From: Lentibacillus jeotgali
GTDB taxonomy: Bacteria > Bacillota > Bacilli > Bacillales > Amphibacillaceae
Reading direction: 5' to 3'
Length of the DNA: 64,000 nt
Assembly: GCF_000224785.1 (NCBI RefSeq)
Contig: NZ_AGAV01000003.1
Coordinates: 340,177 to 404,176, forward strand
The notes under the pieces are model-generated. The model was not told where the DNA came from. It did not search any database and saw only the letters and a program-made list of their open reading frames with translations. This document shows, piece by piece, positions 25,214-38,885 of the stretch (its first letter is position 1; the number at the start of each line of letters is the position of its first letter). Position numbers and translations under genes: made by a program.

Positions 25214-27376
25214 GTGACAACTGAACTGGAACAATGGGTAGCAAATGAAACAGACGTGAAGCCTGCTACGGTGAAAAAAGTAATTGCCTTAATGGATGAA
25301 GGCAACACAGTACCATTCATTGCACGTTACCGGAAAGAAGCAACAGGCGGATTGGACGAGGTTCAGATCAAACTGATTCAGGATAAGTGGCAATATGCTG
25401 TGAATCTGGCTGAGCGAAAAGAAGAAGTCATCCGTCTGATCGATGAACAGGGAAAGCTCTCCGAAGAACTGCAGCAAGCGATCACAGTGGCCACACAATT
25501 GCAGCGAGTGGAGGATTTATACAGGCCATACAAACAGAAGCGCCGAACCAGGGCTGCAAAAGCGAAGGAAAAAGGGCTGGAACCTTTGGCAATACGTGTG
25601 TGGGAGCAAGAGACGAGCGATGTTTATGGAGTAGCAAAAGATTTCTTATCAGAGGAACATGAATTGAATACAATTGAAGATGTACTTATGGGTGTTAATG
25701 ATATTATTGCTGAATGGATTTCAGACGATCCGGAATATCGTGATTACATTCGCGGGGAGACATTTAAGCGAGGCATGGTGCATGCAGAAGGTAAAGACAC
25801 CGACAAAGACGAAAAAGGTATCTATGAAATGTACTATGCATATGATGAAGCTGTTCGTTCAATGGTCTCGCATCGTATTTTAGCTTTAAACCGTGGCGAA
25901 AAAGAGGATGTGCTGAAAGTTTCGGTTGAGCCGCCGACCGAGCGGATACTGGCGTATTTGCACCGTAAAGTCGTTACAAATAAGGCAAATCAAGAAACGG
26001 CAGGCATACTTAAGGAAGCAATCGAAGACAGTTTCAAGCGGCTGATCCAGCCAGCTGTGGAACGGGAAATCCGAAGCAGCTTAACGGAAAAAGCAGAAGA
26101 GCAGTCGATTGAAGTGTTTTCCAGGAATCTAAAAAACCTGTTGCTCCAACCGCCGTTAAAAGGAAAAATGGTGCTTGGTGTGGATCCGGCATACCGGACA
26201 GGATGCAAACTGGCTGTCGTTGACGAAACAGGCAAAGTACACAAAGTGGATGTTATGTATCCGACACCACCAAAGAAAGATACAGCTGGTTCCGAGCGAA
26301 TTGTTCTGGAGTTTATCAATCAATTCAGTGTGGAGCTTATTGCTATCGGAAATGGGACAGCTTCAAGGGAGACCGAACAATTCATTTCCGATGTGATCGG
26401 AAAGCATTCCTTGGATGTTCCATATATTATTGTCAACGAAGCTGGAGCGAGTGTGTATTCTGCATCCAAGCTGGCCCGGGAGGAGTTCCCGGATCTACAG
26501 GTAGAGGAGCGAAGTGCTGCATCGATTGCCAGAAGGGTGCAGGATCCATTGGCTGAACTTGTCAAAATTGACCCGAAATCGATCGGTGTCGGTCAGTACC
26601 AGCATGATGTCAGCCAGAAGGCACTGAACGAATCCCTGACCTTTGTGGTGGAAACCGCTGTTAACCAGGTCGGGGTCAATGTCAACACGGCCTCACCTTC
26701 ATTATTGCAGTATGTTGCCGGTTTAAGCAAAACAGTTGCCAATAATATCGTTACAAAACGGAATGAAGATGGAAAGTTCATCAACCGGAAGCAGCTTAAG
26801 AAAATTCCGCGCCTGGGCGATAAAACCTATGAGCAGGGAATTGGCTTTTTGCGCGTTGTCGAGGGTGAAAATCCGCTTGACCGGACTCCGATCCACCCTG
26901 AAAACTATGATCAAGTCGAACAGCTGTTGAAAGTGGTTGGATGTGATATGGGAGATGTCGGAAGCGATCAACTTCGTGAAAAACTGGAGACAGTGAATGT
27001 GAAAGATATGGCGGATGAATTGGACATTGGTGAGCCGACTCTGAGAGATATTATTGCAGCATTGAGCCGGCCTGAACGTGATCCGCGTGACGATCTACCA
27101 AAACCGCTGCTGAAACAAAATGTTTTATCGATGCAAGATTTACAGCCCGGCATGGAAATGCAGGGAACTGTCCGCAATGTTGTTGATTTCGGCGTATTTG
27201 TTGATATTGGCGTGAAACAGGATGGACTGGTTCATATCTCCAAAATGTCCAATCAATTTGTCAAACACCCAATGGATATCTCCTCGGTCGGTGATGTCGT
27301 CACTGTATGGGTGGAAAATGTCGATATTGACAAAGGACGTATTGCCCTTTCGATGGTTGAAAGCAAAAAAAGCTGA
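25214..27376 (+). CDS. tex: Tex-family RNA-binding transcription accessory protein
   Basis: The 720-residue protein has an N-terminal Tex helical region with DEGNTVPFIARYRKEATGG, a YqgF-like domain (about 325-450) with LGVDPAYRTGCKLAVVD, helix-hairpin-helix elements (about 490-560), and a C-terminal S1 RNA-binding domain (about 640-710) with GTVRNVVDFGVFVDIGVKQ. The GTG start at 25214 follows AGGAGG; ATG codons upstream have no site. B. subtilis YdcI occupies the same position after rsbX. Confidence 0.95.
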   Translation: MTTELEQWVANETDVKPATVKKVIALMDEGNTVPFIARYRKEATGGLDEVQIKLIQDKWQYAVNLAERKEEVIRLIDEQGKLSEELQQAITVATQLQRVEDLYRPYKQKRRTRAAKAKEKGLEPLAIRVWEQETSDVYGVAKDFLSEEHELNTIEDVLMGVNDIIAEWISDDPEYRDYIRGETFKRGMVHAEGKDTDKDEKGIYEMYYAYDEAVRSMVSHRILALNRGEKEDVLKVSVEPPTERILAYLHRKVVTNKANQETAGILKEAIEDSFKRLIQPAVEREIRSSLTEKAEEQSIEVFSRNLKNLLLQPPLKGKMVLGVDPAYRTGCKLAVVDETGKVHKVDVMYPTPPKKDTAGSERIVLEFINQFSVELIAIGNGTASRETEQFISDVIGKHSLDVPYIIVNEAGASVYSASKLAREEFPDLQVEERSAASIARRVQDPLAELVKIDPKSIGVGQYQHDVSQKALNESLTFVVETAVNQVGVNVNTASPSLLQYVAGLSKTVANNIVTKRNEDGKFINRKQLKKIPRLGDKTYEQGIGFLRVVEGENPLDRTPIHPENYDQVEQLLKVVGCDMGDVGSDQLREKLETVNVKDMADELDIGEPTLRDIIAALSRPERDPRDDLPKPLLKQNVLSMQDLQPGMEMQGTVRNVVDFGVFVDIGVKQDGLVHISKMSNQFVKHPMDISSVGDVVTVWVENVDIDKGRIALSMVESKKS

Positions 27377-27403
27377 TGATCATTCAAGATCATCAGCTTT
27401 TTT
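27366..27403. terminator. Bidirectional terminator between tex and katA
   Basis: AAAAAAGCTGATGATC and GATCATCAGCTTTTTT are perfect arms with a six-base loop, giving a T run in both directions. The tex stop codon is inside the left arm. Confidence 0.92.
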
Positions 27404-27414
27404 ATTATATTCGA

Positions 27415-28878
27415 TTATTTAACACTTGCTGGAACGGATAAGCCTAATTCTTCGGCAACCCGCTCTCCCCATTCAGGATCAGCTTTATAGAAATGCTCGA
27501 TTTGACGCAGTTTAATGTCATCACGTGTAACCTGACGCATATGATCAGCGAAGTTTTTCACAAGACGGGATTTTTCATCTTCACTCATCAGACGATAAAG
27601 ATCACCTGGCTGTGTATAATGATCTTGACTGTCATAGGCTACGCTGTCTGCAACACCTTCAACTTCAAATGGACTTACTTTTGATGCCGAATCTTCAACT
27701 GGTCCATCCACACTGTTTGGTTCATAAACCGGCTTTCCACCGCCATTGCCGTTAACAGCCATATAACCATCACGCTGATAATGGTTGACTTCTACTTTTG
27801 GACGGTTAACCGGAATCTGTTGGTGATTGACGCCCAAACGGTAACGTTGCGTATCGGAATAACTGAATAGACGGCCTTGCAGCATTTTATCCGGTGATGT
27901 TTCAATTCCGGGTACCAAGTTAGCTGGTGAAAGCGCAGACTGTTCCACATCAGCAAAGTGATTCTCAGGGTTGCGATTCAATACCATTTTTCCAACTTCG
28001 ATACGTGGATAATCTTTTTTGGATACTGTTTTGGTAATATCAAAAATATCCCATTTATACGTTTTATAATCCTCGTAAGGAATGATTTGAACGTATAGTG
28101 TCCAGGAAGGATAGTCACCATTCTCAATGGCGTTGTATAAATCCTCCCGATGATAATCCGGTTGTTCACCGGCAAGCTTTTCGGCCACGTCAGGATCAAG
28201 GCCTTTAACACCCTGATCACTAATGAAGCTGTATGTTATCCAGAACGCTTCACCTTGATCATTCACCCATTTATAGGTATGGCTTCCATACCCATTCATG
28301 TGACGGTAAGTTGCAGGAATCCCGCGGTCACCATGCAAATATGTGATCTGATGGAGTGACTCCGGTGATAATGACCAGAAATCCCAGACCGCATCTTTGT
28401 CTTTCAACCCTGTACGCGGATTGCGCTTTTGTGTATGGATAAAATCAGGGAACTTCATGGCATCGCGGACAAAGAAAACAGGTGTGTTATTGCCAACCAG
28501 GTCGTAGTTTCCTTCATCAGTGTAGAATTTCAAAGCGAAACCGCGCGGATCTCGTTCAGTATCAGCAGCACCCAGTTCGCCGGCAACCGTTGAAAAACGG
28601 GCAAACATTTCTGTGCGCTTTCCTTTTTCACTGAGGAAGTCAGCCTTTGTATATTTGGAAATCTCATCGTTTGTTACTTCGAAATACCCGAATGCGCCTG
28701 AGCCCTTAGCATGAACAACACGTTCAGGAATACGTTCTCTGTCAAAATGAGCCATTTTTTCTAAAAAGTGAACGTCTTGAATTAAAGTTGGACCTCTTTC
28801 GCCTGCCGTGATAGAATTCTGATTATCACCTACAGGAGCACCAGAGGCAGTAGTCATTCTTTTCTTTTCGTTACTCAC
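27415..28878 (-). CDS. katA: Catalase (haem, small-subunit clade)
   Basis: The 487-residue catalase decomposes H2O2. The distal His is H56 in [14 protein letters not shown], the distal Asn lies in [11 protein letters not shown], and the proximal Tyr lies in [14 protein letters not shown]. The length fits monofunctional catalases of 480-490 residues. A GTG start (MSNEKKRM) follows GAGGTG. Expression is probably controlled by peroxide, but I see no perfect PerR box. Confidence 0.97.
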   Translation of the reverse strand: MSNEKKRMTTASGAPVGDNQNSITAGERGPTLIQDVHFLEKMAHFDRERIPERVVHAKGSGAFGYFEVTNDEISKYTKADFLSEKGKRTEMFARFSTVAGELGAADTERDPRGFALKFYTDEGNYDLVGNNTPVFFVRDAMKFPDFIHTQKRNPRTGLKDKDAVWDFWSLSPESLHQITYLHGDRGIPATYRHMNGYGSHTYKWVNDQGEAFWITYSFISDQGVKGLDPDVAEKLAGEQPDYHREDLYNAIENGDYPSWTLYVQIIPYEDYKTYKWDIFDITKTVSKKDYPRIEVGKMVLNRNPENHFADVEQSALSPANLVPGIETSPDKMLQGRLFSYSDTQRYRLGVNHQQIPVNRPKVEVNHYQRDGYMAVNGNGGGKPVYEPNSVDGPVEDSASKVSPFEVEGVADSVAYDSQDHYTQPGDLYRLMSEDEKSRLVKNFADHMRQVTRDDIKLRQIEHFYKADPEWGERVAEELGLSVPASVK

Positions 28879-28921
28879 TACCTGAACACCTCTCCTTATA
28901 GAATCATTTTGTACATAATCT

Positions 28922-28949
28922 ATTATAATACAAATCTATCAAAAATCAA
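28922..28949 (-). promoter_or_regulatory. Probable SigA promoter of katA
   Basis: On the minus strand TTGATT (28944-28949) and TATAAT (28922-28927) are 16 bp apart, 44 bp upstream of the start codon. The surrounding AT-rich dyad resembles a PerR site only weakly. Confidence 0.6.
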
Positions 28950-29054
28950 TCTTTATTTAAAATTATTGTAAATAAGCGGTTCAGCAAAACGGTCATTTAA
29001 TATCTGCTAAGGCTGTGGTAGAATATTATTGATTAGCCTGTGAGGATGATATTC

Positions 29055-29519
29055 ATGAGTCTGCTAGATGAAAAAGATCTAAATGAAATTGTGCATGAGA
29101 TATCAATGAGGTTTTTCGGCAAACCTTTTTATGATAATGCAATTTATAATCACCGGCTCAGAACAACCGGCGGACGGTATATTCCCGCTAAACGAACGAT
29201 CGAAATGAATCCTAAATATACATCTGAGTTTGACGATGAGGAGCTTATTGGTATTATTAAGCATGAGCTGTGTCATTATCACCTTCATGTAGAAGGAAAA
29301 GGGTTCAGACATGGTGACAGGGATTTCAAAAACCTTCTAAAGGCGACCGGGTCGCCCAGGCATTGTTCACCGCTGCCATCAGCTGAAAAGCGCTTCAAGC
29401 ATATTTACATATGCAAAAATTGCGGCCATGTATACCGGCGTGTCCGCAGAGTGAACCTGGCCAAATACCGCTGTGGAAAATGCAGAGGGGAATTGGTTAG
29501 AGACAATAAAAAAGGCTGA
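29055..29519 (+). CDS. ydcK: SprT-like zinc metalloprotease-fold protein (YdcK)
   Basis: The 154-residue protein has the zinc-protease motif HELCHYHLH near residue 72 and a C-terminal zinc ribbon made of C-x-x-C pairs (CKNCG and CGKCR). ATG at 29055 follows TGAGGATG. B. subtilis YdcK occupies the same position after tex. Substrates are unknown. Confidence 0.9.
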   Translation: MSLLDEKDLNEIVHEISMRFFGKPFYDNAIYNHRLRTTGGRYIPAKRTIEMNPKYTSEFDDEELIGIIKHELCHYHLHVEGKGFRHGDRDFKNLLKATGSPRHCSPLPSAEKRFKHIYICKNCGHVYRRVRRVNLAKYRCGKCRGELVRDNKKG

Positions 29520-29553
29520 AAATGATTTGTTTAATAAATGGCTGTCAGAGATG

Positions 29554-29687
29554 TTGACGAAAGCTATCTCGCATGTTAAATTAAGTAAGCCTTAATAAAT
29601 GAGGATATACAGACAGAAATTTTGATGCAACAGCTCTCAAAAAACTTTCGTGAATGATGTTGACATTGATGCTTATCTGTTGTATTA
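29554..29687 (+). promoter_or_regulatory. Tandem P1/P2 promoters of the tRNA-rRNA operon
   Basis: P1 is TTGACG (29554-29559), 17 bp, TAAATT (29577-29582). P2 is TTGACA (29659-29664), 17 bp, TATTAT (29682-29687), nearly consensus. Tandem promoters are usual for Bacillus rrn operons. The following 145-bp leader before tRNA-Asn has no ORF. Confidence 0.8.
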
Positions 29688-29832
29688 TATTTTTCGTCGC
29701 AGTTAAACTGCACTTTAATGATGTGATGTGATTTAAAGAGTGCGCATCACCAGACTGATGTGGTTTAGGACAAGCATGTTGGCTTATACTTCCTTTAAAA
29801 AGCGTACTTTTAAGTTGTTCATTTCGGAATAT

Positions 29833-29907
29833 TCCACAGTAGCTCAGTGGTAGAGCAATCGGCTGTTAACCGATCCGTCGCAGGTTCGAGTCCTGCCTGT
29901 GGAGCCA
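29833..29907 (+). tRNA. tRNA-Asn (GTT)
   Basis: It is a full cloverleaf with acceptor TCCACAG/CTGTGGA, anticodon GTT and encoded CCA. It is the first gene of the tRNA-rRNA operon. Confidence 0.97.
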
Positions 29908-29913
29908 TTATCT

Positions 29914-30004
29914 GGAGAAGTACTCAAGTGGCTGAAGAGGCGCCCCTGCTAAGGGTGTAGGTCGTGTGAACGGCGCGAGGGTTCAAATCCCTCCTTCTCC
30001 GCCA
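29914..30004 (+). tRNA. tRNA-Ser (GCT)
   Basis: This 91-nt class II tRNA has a long variable arm, acceptor GGAGAAG/CTTCTCC, anticodon GCT and encoded CCA. Confidence 0.97.
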
Positions 30005-30010
30005 TTTCAT

Positions 30011-30082
30011 GGCCCGTTGGTCAAGCGGTTAAGACACCGCCCTTTCACGGCGGTAACACGGGTTCGAGTCCCGTACGGGTCA
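30011..30082 (+). tRNA. tRNA-Glu (TTC)
   Basis: The acceptor is GGCCCGT/ACGGGTC with discriminator A, and the anticodon is TTC. The 3' CCA is not encoded. Confidence 0.96.
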
Positions 30083-30110
30083 TTCCTTGCTTTTTCAACT
30101 AAAACGGTTG

Positions 30111-30187
30111 GGTCCGGTAGTTCAGCTGGTTAGAATGCCTGCCTGTCACGCAGGAGGTCGCGGGTTCGAGTCCCGTCCGGACCGCCA
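30111..30187 (+). tRNA. tRNA-Asp (GTC), copy 1
   Basis: The acceptor is GGTCCGG/CCGGACC, the anticodon GTC, and CCA is encoded. A sequence-identical copy lies at 36431-36507. Confidence 0.97.
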
Positions 30188-30192
30188 TTCGT

Positions 30193-30267
30193 TGGGCTAT
30201 AGCCAAGCGGTAAGGCATCGGGTTTTGATCCCGTGATTCGCTGGTTCGAATCCAGCTAGCCCAGCCA
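30193..30267 (+). tRNA. tRNA-Gln (TTG)
   Basis: The acceptor is TGGGCTA/TAGCCCA, the anticodon TTG, and CCA is encoded. Confidence 0.97.
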
Positions 30268-30335
30268 TTTTCTGTGCAAGATAACTTGAAAAAGAGTATC
30301 CATATATTTAGGCAAAACTCCTTATAACTGAACAT

Positions 30336-30411
30336 GAGCCATTAGCTCAGCTGGCAGAGCATCTGACTTTTAATCAGAGGGTCGGAGGTTCGAATCCTCC
30401 ATGGCTCACCA
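30336..30411 (+). tRNA. tRNA-Lys (TTT)
   Basis: The acceptor is GAGCCAT/ATGGCTC, the anticodon TTT, and CCA is encoded. Confidence 0.97.
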
Positions 30412-30417
30412 CTCGTT

Positions 30418-30499
30418 GCGGATGTGGCGGAATTGGCAGACGCGCTAGACCCAGGATCTAGTGTCTTACGACGTGGGGGTTCGACTCCCTCCATCCGCA
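30418..30499 (+). tRNA. tRNA-Leu (CAG)
   Basis: It is a class II tRNA with acceptor GCGGATG/CATCCGC and anticodon CAG. CCA is not encoded. Confidence 0.95.
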
Positions 30500-30553
30500 T
30501 TTTTATCACTTATATTGCTGTGGGACTCACGGCATTTTATTTTGCTTAAATAC

Positions 30554-30637
<84 letters not shown>

Positions 30638-30646
30638 TAAAAATTG

Positions 30647-30675
30647 TTGACAAATCATCATTTTCCTGATATATT
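30647..30675 (+). promoter_or_regulatory. Internal promoter within the tRNA cluster
   Basis: TTGACA (30647-30652), 17 bp, TATATT (30670-30675) is a near-consensus SigA promoter. It could drive the last four tRNAs and the rRNAs independently of P1/P2. Confidence 0.8.
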
Positions 30676-30693
30676 GAAAGATGTCGCTTTAAA

Positions 30694-30770
<77 letters not shown>

Positions 30771-30776
30771 TATTAA

Positions 30777-30853
30777 CGGGAAGTAGCTCAGCTTGGCAGA
30801 GCACATGGTTTGGGACCATGGGGTCGCAGGTTCAAATCCTGTCTTCCCGACCA
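30777..30853 (+). tRNA. tRNA-Pro (TGG)
   Basis: The acceptor is CGGGAAG/CTTCCCG, the anticodon TGG, and CCA is encoded. Confidence 0.97.
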
Positions 30854-30886
30854 TCGAAAATTTATAAAGCTATTAACGTAATCTTT

Positions 30887-30960
30887 GCGGGTGTAGTTTA
30901 GTGGTAAAACCTCAGCCTTCCAAGCTGATGTCGTGGGTTCGATTCCCATCACCCGCTCCA
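30887..30960 (+). tRNA. tRNA-Gly (TCC)
   Basis: The acceptor is GCGGGTG/CACCCGC, the anticodon TCC, and CCA is encoded. Confidence 0.97.
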
Positions 30961-30965
30961 TTTGC

Positions 30966-31039
30966 GGGCCTGTAGCTCAGTCGGTCAGAGCGCACGCCTG
31001 ATAAGCGTGAGGTCGGTGGTTCGAGTCCACCCAGGCCCA
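30966..31039 (+). tRNA. tRNA-Ile (GAT)
   Basis: The acceptor is GGGCCTG/CAGGCCC and the anticodon GAT. CCA is not encoded. It is followed by a boxA-like CTTGAAAACTGAACAAAA leader of the 16S gene. Confidence 0.95.
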
Positions 31040-31205
31040 TTTTGCTCCTTGAAAACTGAACAAAACAACCAGTATGACAAAGATGTCAGAGGTAAGAGGT
31101 CGGAAGCCGGAACTTGGTTTTGGCAGAAGACCAATGAAACCCTGTATCAATTTTTGAAGCAAAGCCATGAAAGAGATTGATCGGTGTCAATCTCCTAACA
31201 AACTT

Positions 31206-32776
<1,571 letters not shown>

Positions 32777-32784
32777 ATTATGAG

Positions 32785-32831
32785 AAAGCGTAGGCGCCTG
32801 TTTATCAATTTGATAGGCGCCGGAGCTGGAT
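32785..32831 (+). repeat. Short form of a terminal-hairpin repeat in the 16S-23S spacer
   Basis: AAAGCGTAGGCGCC (32785-32798) and AGGCGCCGGAGCTGGA (32815-32830) match the two ends of the 140-nt element at 35941-36080 but lack its middle part. The two arms pair through GGCGCC. No tRNA is present in this spacer. Confidence 0.5.
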
Positions 32832-32965
32832 TATACGGAACATACTGGGTTGTTTGGTTCAGTTTTGAGGGAGCAAATCTCTCAGTTGTACCTTGAAAAC
32901 TAAATAAGAGCAAAGACATTCAATGCGATAAGCGAGACGCGTTCATCAGATGGACGCATGAATTA

Positions 32966-35889
<2,924 letters not shown>

Positions 35890-35940
35890 ACTTACTTGAC
35901 ATTGAATGGCGCTCTTATTTAGTTTTCAGGGTATAAAGCA

Positions 35941-36080
35941 AAAGCGTAAGCGCCCGGTTAGCGATGTACGGACTGGACTGAACCGCAGAAGATAAAGAAA
36001 ACTCTTTGGGAGCGAAAGTGAATCGATGTTGCCTTATCGTACGGAGGTGAGGGAAGTCGCGCTGGACGCTGAAGCTGGAT
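35941..36080 (+). ncRNA. Structured repeat element in place of 5S rRNA
   Basis: This element of about 140 nt follows the 23S gene where 5S normally lies. Its ends can pair: GCGTAAGCGC (35944-35953) with GCGCTGGACGC (36059-36069), leaving a small internal loop. Inside are further complementary bits such as GATAA with TTATC. A short form with the same ends sits in the 16S-23S spacer. It has none of the 5S rRNA landmarks. Whether it is an RNA motif, a processing signal or a mobile repeat cannot be decided from one window. Confidence 0.5.
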
Positions 36081-36143
36081 GTGGCTTGTCCTGTGAAAGT
36101 ATGATACAAAGCCAATTTTATATGTCTTTCATTAAAAAAATCC

Positions 36144-36172
36144 TTGCATTTTTCACTAAAAATGCCTATAAT
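36144..36172 (+). promoter_or_regulatory. Promoter of tRNA-fMet and tRNA-Asp
   Basis: TTGCAT (36144-36149), 17 bp, TATAAT (36167-36172). It lies 34 bp before tRNA-fMet. Confidence 0.8.
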
Positions 36173-36205
36173 AATTCTTGTGTCTAATAGCATGCTTTTT
36201 TACAT

Positions 36206-36282
<77 letters not shown>

Positions 36283-36319
36283 AATTATTCAATTCACTGC
36301 GTCGAATAATCATCGATGC

Positions 36320-36430
36320 TAATTGAAAATCAGTAGTGCTGTAAAATGCAATCAAAATACTTCAACTAGCTTTCCCAAATATACTTCTGTGTTAGTTGAG
36401 AGGCAGTAGTGTTATAAAGTTCAACTAAAA
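36320..36430 (+). repeat. Two imperfect 38-bp direct repeats
   Basis: Segments 36320-36357 and 36393-36430 align over 38 bp, both having the pattern TAnTTGAnAnnCAGTAGTG and ending CAAnnAAAA-like. The second copy abuts tRNA-Asp copy 2. Confidence 0.6.
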
Positions 36431-36507
36431 GGTCCGGTAGTTCAGCTGGTTAGAATGCCTGCCTGTCACGCAGGAGGTCGCGGGTTCGAGTCCCGTCCGG
36501 ACCGCCA
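36431..36507 (+). tRNA. tRNA-Asp (GTC), copy 2
   Basis: It is identical over 77 nt to 30111-30187. Both copies are preceded by TTCAACTAAAA, although copy 1 has six more bases between this motif and the tRNA. Confidence 0.97.
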
Positions 36508-36567
36508 TTTTAAGCTAATAAATCTCTGTATGAAACATAAGTTTTATCATTAAAATATATAATATTG

Positions 36568-36614
36568 AATGACCGTTTTCTTTACTGTGAAAACGGTCAT
36601 TGTTGTATTTCAGT
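36568..36614 (+). terminator. Rho-independent terminator after tRNA-Asp
   Basis: AATGACCGTTTTC pairs perfectly with GAAAACGGTCATT, followed by a T-rich stretch. Confidence 0.85.
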
Positions 36615-36729
36615 GAAAAATTGATTTTCAAAATGAACAACGCAATACAACGATAGGATGCCGTCAAATTTCCTTTTTAATTGGTTTTTGCTATTATAAA
36701 ATATAATGACAGATGAATTTGGTGGTAAA

Positions 36730-37713
36730 ATGGATGAGTTTGCATTTATTGACGCGATAAAACAACACACCTATAAACAACCTTCACTTATTAAAGGTGT
36801 TGGCGATGATGCGGCAGTCTTTCGACAGCCCACACATGATATTGTCACTGCTGTCGATACTTTTGTTGAAGATGTGCATTTTTCCAGATCCACAATGAAC
36901 CCGTTTCATATTGGTTACCGGACACTTGCAGCCAATATCAGTGATTTGTCTGCCATGGGAGCTGTTCCGGCGTTTTATCTTGTATCAATCGTTATACCGG
37001 CATCGTGGAATGGGGAAGAGCTGAATGGCATATATCAGGGAATGGCGGAGTTAAGCAGCATTTATAAGATGGACTTAATCGGCGGAGATACGGTATCAGG
37101 TAAAGAACTGGCGTTAACCATAACGGTATTTGGCTATGTCGGCCGGAGCAAAGCCAGATATAGAAGTGTGGCCAAACCTGATGACGTTGTATTTGCGACC
37201 GGGACTTTAGGCGATTCGGCTGCTGGTTTTTTTATGCTGAATAATCCTGGTGAGTACATTGATAAGGCATTTTATTATCATAGACACTGGATGCCATCCA
37301 TTAAGGCTGAATTTGCCAGTGAACTGGAATTTCTGCCAAGATTAGCTTTGAATGATATTAGTGATGGGATAGCTAATGAAGCAATTGAAATTGCTGAAGC
37401 CTCGCAAGTCCATTTGACCATTTATGAAGAAAGACTTCCCGTCAGTGCGCATTTTGATCAATTTAATGAAGACCGGCAATTAAAATGGAAATTGTTTGGC
37501 GGAGAAGACTTTGAATTGATCGGCACTGTCCCGGCCAGTAGCTGGGAAGACGTCAAGCGGGCCGCTGAGTTAACGCAAACAAGGGTCACTGAAATCGGGT
37601 ATGTTGAAAGCGTTGAGCGTTCTAGTCCTGAGGTATATTTGATTGACCGCGGCCGGACGAAAAAGCGATTAGAGAAAAAAGGCTATACCCACCTAAAGCA
37701 GGTGAAAAAATGA
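36730..37713 (+). CDS. thiL: Thiamine-monophosphate kinase
   Basis: The 327-residue AIRS/PurM-fold enzyme converts thiamine phosphate to thiamine diphosphate. GVGDDAAVF, LAANISDLSAMGA, GGDTVSG and the second-domain LNDISDGIANEA and GGEDFELI are intact. ATG at 36730 (MDEFAFI) follows TTGGTGG and matches known ThiL starts; an ATG 24 bases upstream has no site. It overlaps tsaE by four bases and heads a five-gene operon. Confidence 0.95.
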   Translation: MDEFAFIDAIKQHTYKQPSLIKGVGDDAAVFRQPTHDIVTAVDTFVEDVHFSRSTMNPFHIGYRTLAANISDLSAMGAVPAFYLVSIVIPASWNGEELNGIYQGMAELSSIYKMDLIGGDTVSGKELALTITVFGYVGRSKARYRSVAKPDDVVFATGTLGDSAAGFFMLNNPGEYIDKAFYYHRHWMPSIKAEFASELEFLPRLALNDISDGIANEAIEIAEASQVHLTIYEERLPVSAHFDQFNEDRQLKWKLFGGEDFELIGTVPASSWEDVKRAAELTQTRVTEIGYVESVERSSPEVYLIDRGRTKKRLEKKGYTHLKQVKK

Positions 37714-38171
37714 GTGAATATCAAATCGAAACACATTCTGAATTGGAAACGAAACATGCAGCCGAGCAGCTGGGCTTATTTTTAAAACCGGGGGATGTTA
37801 TCATACTGGAAGGTGACCTTGGATCCGGTAAAACTACCTTTGCCAAAGGACTTGCTGCTGGGCTTGGTGTTAAACGTGTTGTCAACAGCCCCACATTCAC
37901 CATTATTAAGGAATATCAGGGGGAACTTCCTTTCTATCACATGGATGTTTATCGACTGGAAGATTCCGATGAAGATATTGGTTTTGAAGAATATTTTAAT
38001 GGTGAGGGTGTATGCCTTGTTGAGTGGGCACACTTCATCAGCGAATTTCTCCCTTCTGAGTACCTAAAGATCAACATATCGTACACCGATGAACATACCC
38101 GCCTATTGGAATTTCTTCCAAAGGGTGTACATTTTGACACAGTTGCATCTGAATTACTTGGTGCACTGTAA
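37710..38171 (+). CDS. tsaE: t6A biosynthesis ATPase TsaE
   Basis: The 153-residue ATPase has Walker [18 protein letters not shown], the family motif [11 protein letters not shown] and Walker-B-like CLVEWAHFI. With TsaB and TsaD it makes N6-threonylcarbamoyladenosine in ANN-decoding tRNAs. ATGA overlaps with thiL. Confidence 0.97.
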   Translation: MSEYQIETHSELETKHAAEQLGLFLKPGDVIILEGDLGSGKTTFAKGLAAGLGVKRVVNSPTFTIIKEYQGELPFYHMDVYRLEDSDEDIGFEEYFNGEGVCLVEWAHFISEFLPSEYLKINISYTDEHTRLLEFLPKGVHFDTVASELLGAL

Positions 38172-38183
38172 GGAGTTTCTGTC

Positions 38184-38885
38184 ATGAATATACTTGCAAT
38201 CGATACATCGAATCAAATACTGGGTGTAGCCTTACTGAAAGACAGTCAGTTAATCGGCAATATTACGACGAATATAAAAAAGAATCATTCGGTACGGTTA
38301 ATGCCGGCCATCAATCAATTAATGCATGAAGTAGCCATGACGCCGGCAGAATTGGACAAGATTGTAGTTGCCAAGGGCCCCGGTTCCTATACTGGTGTGC
38401 GAATCGGTCTGACAACGGCAAAATCGATGGCATGGTCGCTGGATATACCGGTCGTCGGGGTGTCCAGTCTTGAAGCACTTGCCTGGCAGGGGCGGTTTTA
38501 CAATTCCTATGTATGCCCATTTTTTGATGCACGCCGGGGATTGGTCTTTACGGGGCTGTATCAAACGAAAAATAACAAGCTTGAATCAGTTAATGATGAA
38601 CGGAATGTGTTGATGGAAGAATGGTTGAAAGAACTGGCTGAGACAACGAAGGAAGTTCTTTTTTTAAGTCCGGATATAACAAAGCATGAGGAATTGATTC
38701 TGACTTATTTAGGTGACAGGGCGATTATTCCGGAAGGTCCGTTCCACATGGCTGATCCGTCTCACTTAGCGTTTGCCGGCTTACATACTCAGCCGTACAG
38801 TACACACGGCTTAACCCCAAATTATTTGCGGCTGGCAGAGGCAGAAGCAAAATGGCTGAAAAAGGAAAACAAGAAAAATGGCTGA
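38184..38885 (+). CDS. tsaB: t6A biosynthesis protein TsaB
   Basis: The 233-residue ASKHA-fold protein starts MNILAIDTSNQILGVAL and has VAKGPGSYTGVRIGLTTAK and FFDARRGLVFTGLY. It pairs with TsaD. AAGGAG precedes the ATG; it overlaps rimI by eight bases. Confidence 0.96.
   Translation: MNILAIDTSNQILGVALLKDSQLIGNITTNIKKNHSVRLMPAINQLMHEVAMTPAELDKIVVAKGPGSYTGVRIGLTTAKSMAWSLDIPVVGVSSLEALAWQGRFYNSYVCPFFDARRGLVFTGLYQTKNNKLESVNDERNVLMEEWLKELAETTKEVLFLSPDITKHEELILTYLGDRAIIPEGPFHMADPSHLAFAGLHTQPYSTHGLTPNYLRLAEAEAKWLKKENKKNG

Noticed and set aside
28900..28960. PerR box at the catalase promoter
   Set aside because: The best alignment to TTATAATNATTATAA has several mismatches, so only the SigA promoter is reported.
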